A program made the translations under genes and the position numbers. Below the pieces are notes generated by a model. It did not search any database and was not told the origin of the DNA. It was given only the letters and a program-made list of their open reading frames with translations. A stretch of DNA of 28,531 bases from Chara braunii (taxonomy: Eukaryota > Streptophyta > Charophyceae > Charales > Characeae). The stretch is taken from positions 1,077,981-1,106,511 of the forward strand of contig BFEA01000166.1 of the NCBI GenBank assembly GCA_003427395.1, written 5' to 3'. This document shows positions 1 to 8,587 of this stretch, piece by piece; the stretch's first letter is position 1, and each line of letters opens with the position of its first letter.

Positions 1-104
<104 letters not shown>

Positions 105-231
105 GAGCTCCGAGAACAGGTATGCCAGGTAAGTCTCCAACAACGTGGTCTACCTCATGGGACTTCTATCGATCTGATGAGCAAAATCGACTGAATCTAC
201 AGCTAGTACATGGAAACATACACTGCCACAC
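105..231. other. unassigned sequence next to the microsatellite
   Basis: Short unique-looking stretch between the GA repeat and the poly-T run. It contains CAGGTAAGTCT near 127, resembling a splice-donor consensus and weakly resembling the ACAGGTAAGTCTACAA found in LTR copies B (near 15650) and C (near 27950). I see no gene in it. Confidence 0.3.
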
Positions 232-432
232 TTTTTTTTTTTTTTTTTTTTGAAAATCCAAATCCCCCTACCCGTAGTCCACCATGCGCTCATATGGCAG
301 GGTGGGTCACGTTCGATAGATTCGTGCCACGTGGCGCACAGCGCGTTTGAACGCATATGAACGTGACCCACGACCGTTTGAATGCGGGTGTTGGAACGCG
401 AACGCGTGTTTGGCGCGTTCAAACGGTCACAT
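232..432 (-). mobile_element. short poly-A-tailed insertion in the pol pseudogene (SINE-like or foldback)
   Basis: On the minus strand the Pol-like reading stops making sense just after the residues H-E-I-I-L-E (about 433). The next 200 bases end in an uninterrupted run of 20 A (232-251 as T on the plus strand). The segment holds a perfect 12-base inverted repeat (304-315 with 360-371) and another of about 15 bases with one mismatch (371-385 with 412-426). A terminal A-run suggests target-primed retrotransposition. The inverted repeats would also fit a foldback element. I found no clear target-site duplication and no Pol III boxes, so the class is open. Confidence 0.4.
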
Positions 433-1007
433 AGCTCAAGAATGATCTCATGAGAGATCGGCCGATCCGACACCATGCCGGTAGGCGACTCGAAGATGCC
501 GGCGAACTCGTCAAGTAACTGCACCACACGGGGGTCCGAAGACAAGTCCGTAGGGGAAGAGTCGGCTACCGCGATGGTCTGTAGGAAGCATAGGCCTATC
601 TCGTCGGGCTGCTCGTAAGCGCAAGTAGCTCGGAACGACTTGGCCGTCATCAGTTGGCACCGGATCGAAGGGTGCGGAAGAGGAATAGTACACTGTACTT
701 CAGCGCCGAAGGCGTCCAGGACGATAAGAGTCCGCTGTTGGAAGTTGACCGTGTGATCCGCACTTGCAAGCCAAGACATTCCCAATATGATATCGAAGTC
801 TGTGTCCAAAATGTCGAACGTCACCGGTTCACATGCATGAGGTGCGAAATACACCGGGACGACTTCGATATAGCGGGTCAAGAGGTTGTTCAACTTGCGT
901 CTTTTCGTCCTACAACTTGATCGCCGTTGGGTTTGTCTTCCTTCGAACTTCTGCGCCTAGTCCAACCCTTTGCATAAAGGCTTGGCTCATGAAATTGTGA
1001 GACGCAC
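433..1007 (-). pseudogene. Ty3-type retrotransposon pol fragment: protease C-terminal part and protease-RT linker
   Basis: This is the downstream half of a decayed gag-pol gene. Reading leftward from 1002, the frame opens with S-H-N-F-M-S-Q, the sequence that follows the D-S-G-A active site in retropepsins. An in-frame TAG lies at 910-912. A one-base shift near 895 moves the reading to the frame with the protease signature F-D-I-I-L-G-M-S-W-L (about 765-797) and then A-D-H-T-V-N-F. The linker V-V-Q-L-L-D-E-F-A-G-I-F and S-D-R-P-I-S-H-E-I-I-L-E near 440 is the type that precedes Ty3/gypsy reverse transcriptase. RT itself is absent because the poly-A-tailed segment interrupts here. The usual family motif is ILGMPW, and this copy has S for P. 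The upstream half lies at 10219-10664. One stop, one shift and two insertions make it certainly non-functional. Confidence 0.85.
1004..1007. repeat. left target-site duplication of LTR copy A (GCAC)
   Basis: GCAC directly before the LTR start at 1008 pairs with GCGC directly after the LTR end (10219-10222). The difference is one G-to-A change within a CpG. Removing the LTR and one copy restores an uninterrupted D-S-G-A-S reading on the minus strand, which supports these boundaries. Confidence 0.7.
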
Positions 1008-1012
1008 TGTCG

Positions 1013-1042
1013 GAGCGAATACCCTTACAAGGGTATCCGCTC
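1013..1042. repeat. LTR-terminal palindrome (copy A)
   Basis: GAGCGAATACCCTT (1013-1026) and AAGGGTATCCGCTC (1029-1042) form a 14-base stem with one mismatch and a two-base loop, five bases inside the LTR 5' end. The same palindrome lies at the matching end of copy B. Confidence 0.85.
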
Positions 1043-1779
1043 TGGTTTTTGCAAGTGACAGAAAATAGTTTTTTTTTTTAATTTAAGTACACTGCGCGAG
1101 TCGCAGTTACGTTTTGTTCGCACTGACTGAATGGTTGACTGGAAGTAGAGAGTGTATGGGCGCGCAGTTTTGAGGCGCGCGTGATGATTTTTTCTTGATG
1201 CTATGGAGTCGGTGTTTCCGCCGACAATTTTTTTTTGGCTTTGATTAAGACTAGGAGAAGTTTTTCTTTTATTGAAGTGACCATGGTACGTCTGCGTTCA
1301 TACGGCATGCGTCATCAGAAGTGGTGTTGCCTCGGGTAGTAATTGGGGTGAGCGAGAGAAAGTAGAATGCAAGCGGTGACCTCCGCGCGGTAGATGCGGG
1401 AGGTTGACATTCGTGGACGGAGCCAGGCCCTATGAGCGGCGGGCGTCATAGGTCGGCAGTCGTGAGCTTGGTCCATGGGCAGAGGAGTAGCCTTGATGTA
1501 TTTTTGTAGGCCCGCGTGCTGTGCGGCAACAACTTATATTGAATTTTGCAGTGGTTTATCTCAGTCGTGGCTACTTGCACTATTGGTAATGGCATGGGAC
1601 TTTCAAAGCGACGGTACAGAGATCGAGGGCGGCGACCGGCAGTGATGGAGTGTTGGAGCGATTGAAGATGCCGAGGGGTTGAGGCCCTGGCGGGGCTATC
1701 CCTCTCGGTTTTGCTGCCGACCACGGGCGCCGATGGTCTCCATTCCCCAAAGCACCGATTCCCGGTGTTCGCATCTTTG

Positions 1780-1806
1780 TTTTTTTTTTTTTTTTTTTTT
1801 TTTTTT
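1780..1806. repeat. poly-T run inside LTR copy A
   Basis: Uninterrupted run of 27 T. The matching region of copy B (around 18120) is merely AT-rich, so the run arose or expanded in copy A. Confidence 0.95.
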
Positions 1807-4021
1807 CAGTTATTTTAGTTACCGGTCCCATTTCTAAAACGCGGCACTAGCGTCGGTACTAAGGTTTGTTTGCGGGGTACCAGCCAGCGTGGGCTGAAGG
1901 GGGCCAGCGGTTGCAGTCTCCACGAAGTGGTCGCCACGGCAGTCGAGAACCTTGATCACGCGCTTCTTTTGGCGGGGGCCCGTTCGGGTTCCTGCGTGTT
2001 CGGAAGGCTGGCGGGGCCTGTTGAAAGTGTGCCGTCTGCTGTGTTCTGCTGTGTCGGTTGGGACCAAAAAGATGCGAACTGTGCCTGGGCGGAGTGGCCC
2101 AAGGCACTGTAGGGAGGTCTGCAGCGGTGCTGAATGCACAACTGTGCACATGGGACCCTCCTCCACTTCGGTCTTCAAAGTTCTCATTTGTATATTTACT
2201 ACTACCACCAAGCTCTGCACTAGGACCCGCTCCACCTAGGCTCCCGCAGCAGGCGTCGCAGCAGGCACACAGGCACTGAGGAGGGGTTCTCTGCAGGTGC
2301 ACCATCCGTCACCCGCGATCTGCTGTGAGAGGTTTGAGTGCGAGCATGCCCATTGGGGCCGGTGAGGCGTGGGTCCGGTCACACAGATTTCCCGAGGTCC
2401 TAAAGGTACCATTTTGTGTGTGCCCATTTGTCAGCAGCCTTAGCTGTGTAGCCACGGGGTAAGGGAATTTGCGGTCACATCTGAGGATGACCGCAGATGC
2501 CCTATTTTATTTATTTATTTTTGGCATTATTTTTTTAGAATTGATAAAAAATTGTTCACAAGAGTTTCTGCACAATTTGTGGATAGTGCTGTGTGACCAG
2601 CAAAGTACCAAATTGCTGTTGCTACAGGTGGCCAGGGCCTTGTTCCATCTGAAAAGGTACAGCAGTGTGACCCAAACCATGCCCGTTGGACCTGAAAGAT
2701 GGTGGACGGTACCCTGGGCACAGTCGGCCAAAGGGCAACAGGGAGGAGGCCGCTACAGCGGCCGATCACATGGAACCCGACGCAGCAGCTGTAGCAGTAG
2801 GCCCAGCACACTCCTACTCATCACGGCGTAGGGAGTCGCCGCCACGGACCAGCATAGGTCGGACGTTTCAGTTCCACCCATTTACGGGGCTGACTGATGC
2901 GGCAGGTGGGCTGCTTCACACTCCTTAGCGGATTTTGGCTCCGTGATGATCGTCCTGCTGTCTGTATTAAGTAACACCAGTTCTGGTTTTTGGGTTAGTG
3001 CACAGCTCCGCACCGACTGAGACAAGGGACGACGAGAGAGACAAGGCAGCGAAGACCAGCAAGAAAAGAATGGACCTGGACGAAAGTAGTGCCGGGTGCA
3101 TTCGGAGAGGGGGATTTCGATGAAGGAGGAAGAATACTGGGGGGATGGAAGAGCCTATCACCCCTGATCCTTAATGTATTCGGGCAAAGCGAGTTGCTAA
3201 CTAGAAGTTTTTGAGCAGGGCGAGTGCAATGGTCACTTTAGTTTTTGCGTTAGTATAGTTGGAATAGAGTTAGAAGAGAACAAGAATGCGCGGAGGTGCC
3301 GAGAGAAAGTGGATGTGATGGGGCAAAAACAGATATCTCGCTCGTTCCTTAGCGGAATCAAGCGAGCAAAGACTCGATTTCGGGGTTTTTTGGTATTGCG
3401 AGATGAATCACGGTGTTAGATTCCGGGTTGGAGTGCTAGTTTTTGCGTGGTAAAAAACAGAGGTGCGCGGGGTACGAGGGAAGATGAACGCAATCGGAAA
3501 AACAGGAAACTGACGAGGAGAAGGCAAGAGGAGTATGGGTGACTAAGGAAGAGGAAGCAGGGAGAAGACAAGGTAGAAGAGATGCTTACCTGGCCAGTGT
3601 AGTGGCTCTACGACGCGAGTGGGAAGCGGGAGCTCTGGTGATAAGAAAGGAATGTATGTGCCCGCATTTTAGCCGAGGATTCATTCATGTTTTGCCGCGA
3701 ATGCACCAGGCCAGTAGGGAGGAAAATGATGGCATGCTCACCTCCCTCATCTGTTTTGGCAGGCTGCCCGCTGTTACGATCCTAAGAAGGATCGTTGCGT
3801 TCGTTTTAAGGGCCATTACGGTCAGAGTGGTCGTAGCCCACAGTTCTTTGAGTGCTCGTCTTCATTCCGATTGCCCTTCGTAGTCGTCATCTAGCTCGTC
3901 GTATTCACCTTCGTGGCTGTTACTGATTCCCTTTTCTTTCAGTCCGCTGCGTGGTCCTCTTGATCTGTTTGTACCTGGCCCCGTTAAACGGCCGGCACAT
4001 TTCCATGTTAAAGTCTGTTAC

Positions 4022-4023
<2 letters not shown>

Positions 4024-4103
<80 letters not shown>

Positions 4104-4104
4104 N

Positions 4105-4173
<69 letters not shown>
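4024..4173. repeat. GA dinucleotide microsatellite with one N
   Basis: About 150 bases of nearly pure GA with an ambiguous base at 4104. The N changes the phase from AG to GA, so the true length is uncertain. Apparent frames of S-L-S-L or E-R-E-R are artefacts. Confidence 0.95.
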
Positions 4174-4175
<2 letters not shown>

Positions 4176-5136
4176 TCCAAGTGCTTTACCTGAGCGTGAA
4201 CCTTCCTGTTCTAGCGGAAGATTCGATCTCATAGGCACTTACCTTCACGAGAGTGCTTGTCGTGGCGACCTCCTCACGTAGTATTGAGCATCTGCATCAG
4301 ATGATCGTGTTCCTCATTACAATGGTGATGGTCCTTGTTTCGTCATGGTGGGTTGTTCTTCTTCGCGGGCGATCAGGAGCACAGAGTCGAGGAAGCGAGG
4401 GAGTAAGGGCGAGAGAGAGAACGGCCATCAGCAGCGGATACAAATCTGGCCTTGATTTAGCAGAAGATTCATTCCCATTTTGCACATTTTAAGGGGGCAG
4501 TGCAGCGATCCCGACGTTGCTCCTCCCGGTCCCCATCACGTTCCTGGTGCCATTATCATCGTGGTCCCGGTCAAAAATCTGCATGGACATCATCACGGTT
4601 ATGATGATTGCTCGTCGTCATCGTGTCCGTTGGCTTCTGCCGGCGTTGCTGCTGTTTAGTCACGTTCGTGATCTTCACCCTGCCCGTTGTCCCCTCCTGG
4701 CCTCGAGTGAACCTGGCCGTGTTGACGACCAGGTGCCTTCATGCATTGGGATTGTCTAGAGAAAGGGAGAGTGTACTACTTGCGGCCAGGAGCTGACGAA
4801 GAGAGGAGAACTAAAAGTTGGACTGCGCTGCTGAGCAATGTGTTGGCACAGGTGGGAAAACTGGATGGAGTATCGGATCATGTTTTAGCAGAAGGTCCAT
4901 TCTCATTGATGCATTTGGCATGAAATGAGACGCAGCTCGAAGGCGTGTCATTTTGCTTTTCCGCTCGGCGAATGTGACTGTGCTATCATCCTGTACGTCC
5001 GTCGTCGAGGAGCACTTTCACGCCGTGGTCGTGCTCACATTCTCTGAGGTAGTTCGACGTGCTGTTTGAGTGCGGTTTGAGGCCATTTGCTGCTGCAGGC
5101 TATCCATGACTGCTCCATTGAGCCAAGGTGTGAGAG

Positions 5137-5203
<67 letters not shown>

Positions 5204-5210
5204 AAAAAAA
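5137..5210. repeat. poly-A tract with GAG interruption
   Basis: 54 A (5137-5190), then GAG, then 17 A (5194-5210), followed by GA-rich sequence. It lies at the head of one of the repeated modules, so it is probably expansion of a purine tract rather than a retroposon tail. Confidence 0.9.
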
Positions 5211-6959
5211 GAGAGTCTAGTAAGCAGGAAGGAGAGTAAGGGAGGAGGAGGCCACATTCATCCCACTTTGCATTGTATCTTTCCATGTTCTAGCGGTTGA
5301 GTCATTCTCATTTTGCACAAATTGGTGGGTGGTCGCACGCAAGCATGTACGGCAAGTTCGTTCCTCCTAGGTGACTGAGCACTTGTGCAAATGACGTGAA
5401 GCCGCCATCTCAGACCGTGTGCGAAGTGAGGGGGAGAAAGGGTAGAGTGCTTACCTGACCAAATTGCTGCTACCATTCCAACAGTTTGACTGACTGGTCG
5501 GCAAGCACCCGCAAGCGGCACTCGTGCTGTTTCAGTTTCGGAGTAGCTGCTGTTATGGACGTCAGGGACTGCTGCTGGCAGGTTTAACAGATTGCCTTTG
5601 TTGTGTTTGCTGCAGTATACGCAGCGGTTGTTAAAGTTGCCATCGTACTCAATTGTTGACCACGCACTCACAGTACACTTACAGTGCAGTCACTGTGCGC
5701 TTGACTGAGCACCAGTTCGAGGGTTGCTGCACTTTTATTGCTGTGCACGATTAATGTGCGCACAGTGTTTTGTTAAATTCAGCTGCTATCGAGCGCCGTA
5801 TGAAACAACTGGTGTTGTGATGATTGGGGAGTATCACTGCTGTCATTTTCCTTCTTTTCTGCTAGAGCTGTTGATTCTCTTAGCAGTGGGGCTGCTGCGA
5901 CTCAGACTGGTATAATCGTGTTGCTGGACAGGCTGATAGTGCTACGGCTGCGTATTCGGGTGTTGCTGATGTGCTTGGCAAGCGACCTGATGCCGCCACT
6001 ACTATGCTCGAGCCGGCTGTTGCGGTGTGGGTTAATGTTGCTATTAGTGTGCAATTGGCCGCTACAGTCAGCATGGAGCTGGGTATGGCCGTGCAACAAC
6101 GTGTTGCTGTTTCTGCAAGAGGGCGTTGTAGCTCAGGGCAACCGTTGGGATCTGCTTCGGCGACATTTCTGAGCTTCTAAGTAATGGTGCAACTACTTCA
6201 GCAGCGGCGGATGCCATAGCCGCTCCCTGCTGCGGTCGGCTAGGGAGTATGCTCTGTCCAAATGCGGTCATTCTAAACTATTCGGCTGCGGTTTGGCGGA
6301 GGGAAGTGGTGTGACTTGAAGGAGGTGGTCAGGCTTGGAGAGGGGGTTATTGCTGCGACCTGGAGCACCGTATGGGCGCGAGTCTTCCTTGTTAGACCGC
6401 AAGATGACCGCCTTTGCTGCGTATTTTTTTGGCCATCATTGCGGGGCCCTCAGGCACATCCAGATTTCAAGACCCTCTCATTGTAAGTTGAGTTGTCTCA
6501 TCCTGGATCTCGAGAGTCTGAACTTTCTACTTCTATCCTTCTTACTCTAAGTCTGGTCTGAGGTGCTGAGAGGAAGGCGGCAGGCGGGATTGCAACCCGT
6601 AGGACTGCAGCAAGACCTTGTGGGAGGTCCACCCATTGATTGCGGGAACTCTGCCGGAACGCAGGCGGGGTTCTGGAGGCAGGGAACTTCAGGTATAACT
6701 CTCGTTTGACGTGTGTGATCCCTTCCCCTAACTGTTATCCCCTGAGTATCTGAATACAACTATGTAAGGATATTGCTTTTTGTTTTGTTATATATGTCAG
6801 GACATGTTTTTGGAAAGGTAAATCAACAAGTATATATGAGAGTTCAGATACTTTGAGCAAATTCAGACAAAGTAAACTGGGGGAAGGTGGGATGAAGGTG
6901 TTATGCATGCTTTGACCGGGTCAAACCAAGGCTGAGCTCCTCTAGGTTGATGTGGGCTC

Positions 6960-7130
6960 AGTGCTATGATTATTTTTGTTTGCTGGGCTGACTGTATGAT
7001 CTTTGAGGTGCATCTTTTTTCTGAGGGAATAACTACATAAGACTAAGCGTACAAAAATAATCATAGCACTAAGACTAGGTTTATGGTGCATCTTTTTTCT
7101 GAGGGAATAACTACATAAGACTAAGCGTAC
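6960..7130. repeat. 20-base inverted repeat overlapping a direct duplication of about 45 bases
   Basis: Bases 6960-6979 (reading AGTGCTATGATTATTTTTGT) are the exact reverse complement of 7051-7070. A direct duplication of about 45 bases (7007-7052 and 7085-7130, both starting GTGCATCTTTTTTCTG and ending ACTAAGCGTAC) overlaps the right arm. The second copy runs straight into the first hairpin unit of the telo-box-like array, and the first stops at GTAC, where the core would begin. Confidence 0.85.
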
Positions 7131-7219
7131 CCTAGGGTTAGGGCGACTTAGTCATAAGCCACGAATTAACTGGCCAACCAAAAATATAAATTTTGATATA
7201 TATATTTTATTGAACTTAT

Positions 7220-7266
7220 ACTTCTGACAGACGGGCACCCCGGGTGGGGAAAGNNAGTCAGTAAGT
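7220..7266 (+). repeat. diverged hairpin unit with CACCCCGGGTG core and NN
   Basis: ACTTCTGAC (7220-7228) pairs with GTCAG-T-AAGT (7257-7266) with one bulged base. The loop contains CACCCCGGGTG, in the place taken by ACCCTAGGGT in the other units. Two undetermined bases lie at 7254-7255. Confidence 0.5.
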
Positions 7267-7409
7267 CAGGTAGAACTAAGGAAGAGGGAAAGAGATGAAG
7301 AGTAAAACAAAGGTAACTGGGCAGACTGAACGTACCCTAGGGTTAGGGCGGTTCAGTTATATGCTCATGATAACACTAAGGAGCAGAGAGTTAGTATAAA
7401 TCTGTTTTA

Positions 7410-7492
7410 TTTTTCCTTCTAGACATGAGGCAGGATCGGAAGTTCCATTTATTAAAAAGGTTCGATCGACTGCTTAATAAGAGAAGGAAAAA
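7410..7492. repeat. nested inverted repeats between hairpin units
   Basis: TTTTTCCTTCT (7410-7420) is the exact complement of AGAAGGAAAAA (7482-7492). Inside it TTATTAA (7449-7455) pairs with TTAATAA (7474-7480). There is no telo-box core, so this may be an unrelated foldback or a unit that lost its loop. Confidence 0.75.
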
Positions 7493-8480
7493 CTTAAAGT
7501 CTGTGAAAGTATTTGTACCCTATTTTATGTTGTATGGCTAACAAGGCCTAACCCTAGGGTTAGGGCGGTCCAGCGTTTCGGAGTTTATAACTGTTCAGGC
7601 AGATCAGGCACACCCTAGGGTTAGGGCAGCTTGATCACATTGCCTTATGTAACTTAAGCTGTATGGCTAACTAGGCGTACCCTAGGGTTAGGGCGGCCTA
7701 GTGATATGCTTTTGTCGTAGATGTGTTGTGGGTTGGATGTACCCTAGAGTTAGGGCGGTCCAACTTTTTGTCGTTTGTATTTATGTTCAGGCAAGCTAGA
7801 CCTACCCCTGGGTAGGGATGGTCTAGAATGATGTCGTATGTGACTTTGTTTAAAGCAGATTGTGCACACCCTAGGGTTAGGGCAGCCCAGTTCTATGCTA
7901 TTTGTCGTCAGTTAGGCAGAAGTCAGACGTACCCTAGGGTTAGGGCGGTCTGGTCATATGCCTTACGTATACAGCTCATGTTATGTTGGGCATACCCTAG
8001 GGTTAGGGCAGTCCAAATGTGCGTACTTTACTTGTGTACCTAGGCAGGTCAGGCATACCCTAGGGTTAGGGCCTTGTCTGACCGTATGCCATAGGAAAGG
8101 GGGACGTAAAAGGGAAGGAACTAAGCGATTTAACGAACTACTTGAACTAAATTAATGTGGGATTGTGAGAGATGTTTGGTTATGCATGCTTGTGGACTCT
8201 CACTCTGGGGCATCTCTTTGATAGTTTAGTTGCTTTAGGTGTTCGCTGAGTGCTAGAGCTATAGGCAGGTAGGATGGATGATGGGAGGGAAAGTTTGGGA
8301 TAAGATAGGACTGACTCTACTAGGAGTTAGGATCAGTGTTATCGCACAACCTCATCAAGAGGTCGTACATATTATCGTTGATTCTACCTTCCAAGTAAGT
8401 GTCAGAAGTTAGTCCCAAGTATAACTTTGCTTTGTCTTTCTGATTTCAGCTTTGTATAAATCTTGGCAGCCTCCTGCTCC

Positions 8481-8587
8481 TACGGGAAGCGCTGCCGAAA
8501 TTTCTACAAATCTGAAAGAGTTAGTCATTTTGGACTCATAGAGATTTTGGAAAGACACTTTTCCTACGGGAAGCGCTGCCGAAATTT
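8481..8587 (+). repeat. conserved GGAAGCGCTGCC motif, two copies (copy A)
   Basis: TACGGGAAGCGCTGCCGAAA, extending to ATTT, occurs at 8481-8503 and 8565-8587. The centre GGAAGCGCTGCC is one base short of a perfect palindrome. The reverse complement recurs in copies B (13601-13623, 13844-13866) and C (25576-25598, 25819-25841), although surrounding sequence has drifted considerably between A and B. Confidence 0.85.

Larger units (their letters stand above)
3540..5460 (+). repeat. degenerate repeated module with purine tracts in LTR copy A
   Basis: A motif close to TTAGCGGAAGATTCATTCTC followed by ATTTTGCA recurs at 3668-3694, 4209-4232, 4456-4486, 4884-4916 and 5288-5323. A second motif, GTGCTTACCTG, recurs near 3581, 4182 and 5448. 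Each follows a purine-rich or GA tract (about 3515-3575, 4024-4173, 4405-4420, 4758-4772, 5131-5245, 5430-5445). The modules are irregularly spaced and diverged, which suggests old local duplications grown around expanding GA tracts. They account for part of the extra length of A over B. I see no gene in them. Confidence 0.6.
7119..8083 (+). repeat. array of covarying hairpin units with telo-box-like loop (copy A)
   Basis: The core ACCCTAGGGTTAGGGC or a near copy begins at 7129, 7334, 7551, 7612, 7679, 7741, 7804, 7868, 7931, 7994 and 8057; the last nine are 61-67 bases apart. Each core sits in a loop between arms that differ between units but pair within a unit: GACTAAG/CTTAGTC (7119-7125, 7147-7153), ACTGAAC/GTTCAGT (7325-7331, 7351-7357), GATCAGG/CTTGATC with one G-T (7602-7608, 7630-7636), ACTAGGC/GCCTAGT (7670-7676, 7696-7702), GTTGGA/TCCAAC (7732-7737, 7759-7764), CTAGACC/GGTCTAG (7796-7802, 7820-7826), GTCAGAC/GTCTGGT with two G-T (7922-7928, 7948-7954), TTGGGC/GTCCAA with one G-T (7986-7991, 8011-8016), GGTCAG/CTGACC (8047-8052, 8078-8083). 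Units at 7551 and 7868 pair less well. Reading frames here are not genes. Confidence 0.9.

Noticed and set aside
1780-1806. T-run as a transcription terminator
   Set aside because: It lies in a eukaryotic LTR with no Pol III gene upstream and is best read as a simple repeat.
3920-4238. Long Ser-Leu and Glu-Arg reading frames over the GA tract
   Set aside because: They are translations of a dinucleotide repeat and contain an N.
5018-5300. Poly-Phe and poly-Lys reading frames
   Set aside because: They are translations of the poly-A tract on either strand.
6911-6925. TTTGACC-G-GGTCAAA palindrome as an operator or W-box pair
   Set aside because: It is a perfect but single and short palindrome. 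I could not find the counterpart in B or C, so there is no support for function.
7551-8072. Regular repeats with variable spacers, resembling a CRISPR array
   Set aside because: The repeat is only about 16 bases, the 'spacers' carry arms complementary to each other, the core is telo-box-like, and the block lies inside an LTR with eukaryotic homologues in the same window.
7129-8072. Interstitial telomere from the TTAGGG cores
   Set aside because: The motif is not repeated head to tail. Each core occurs once per unit of about 63 bases, and homologous units in B and C read TTTGGG instead.
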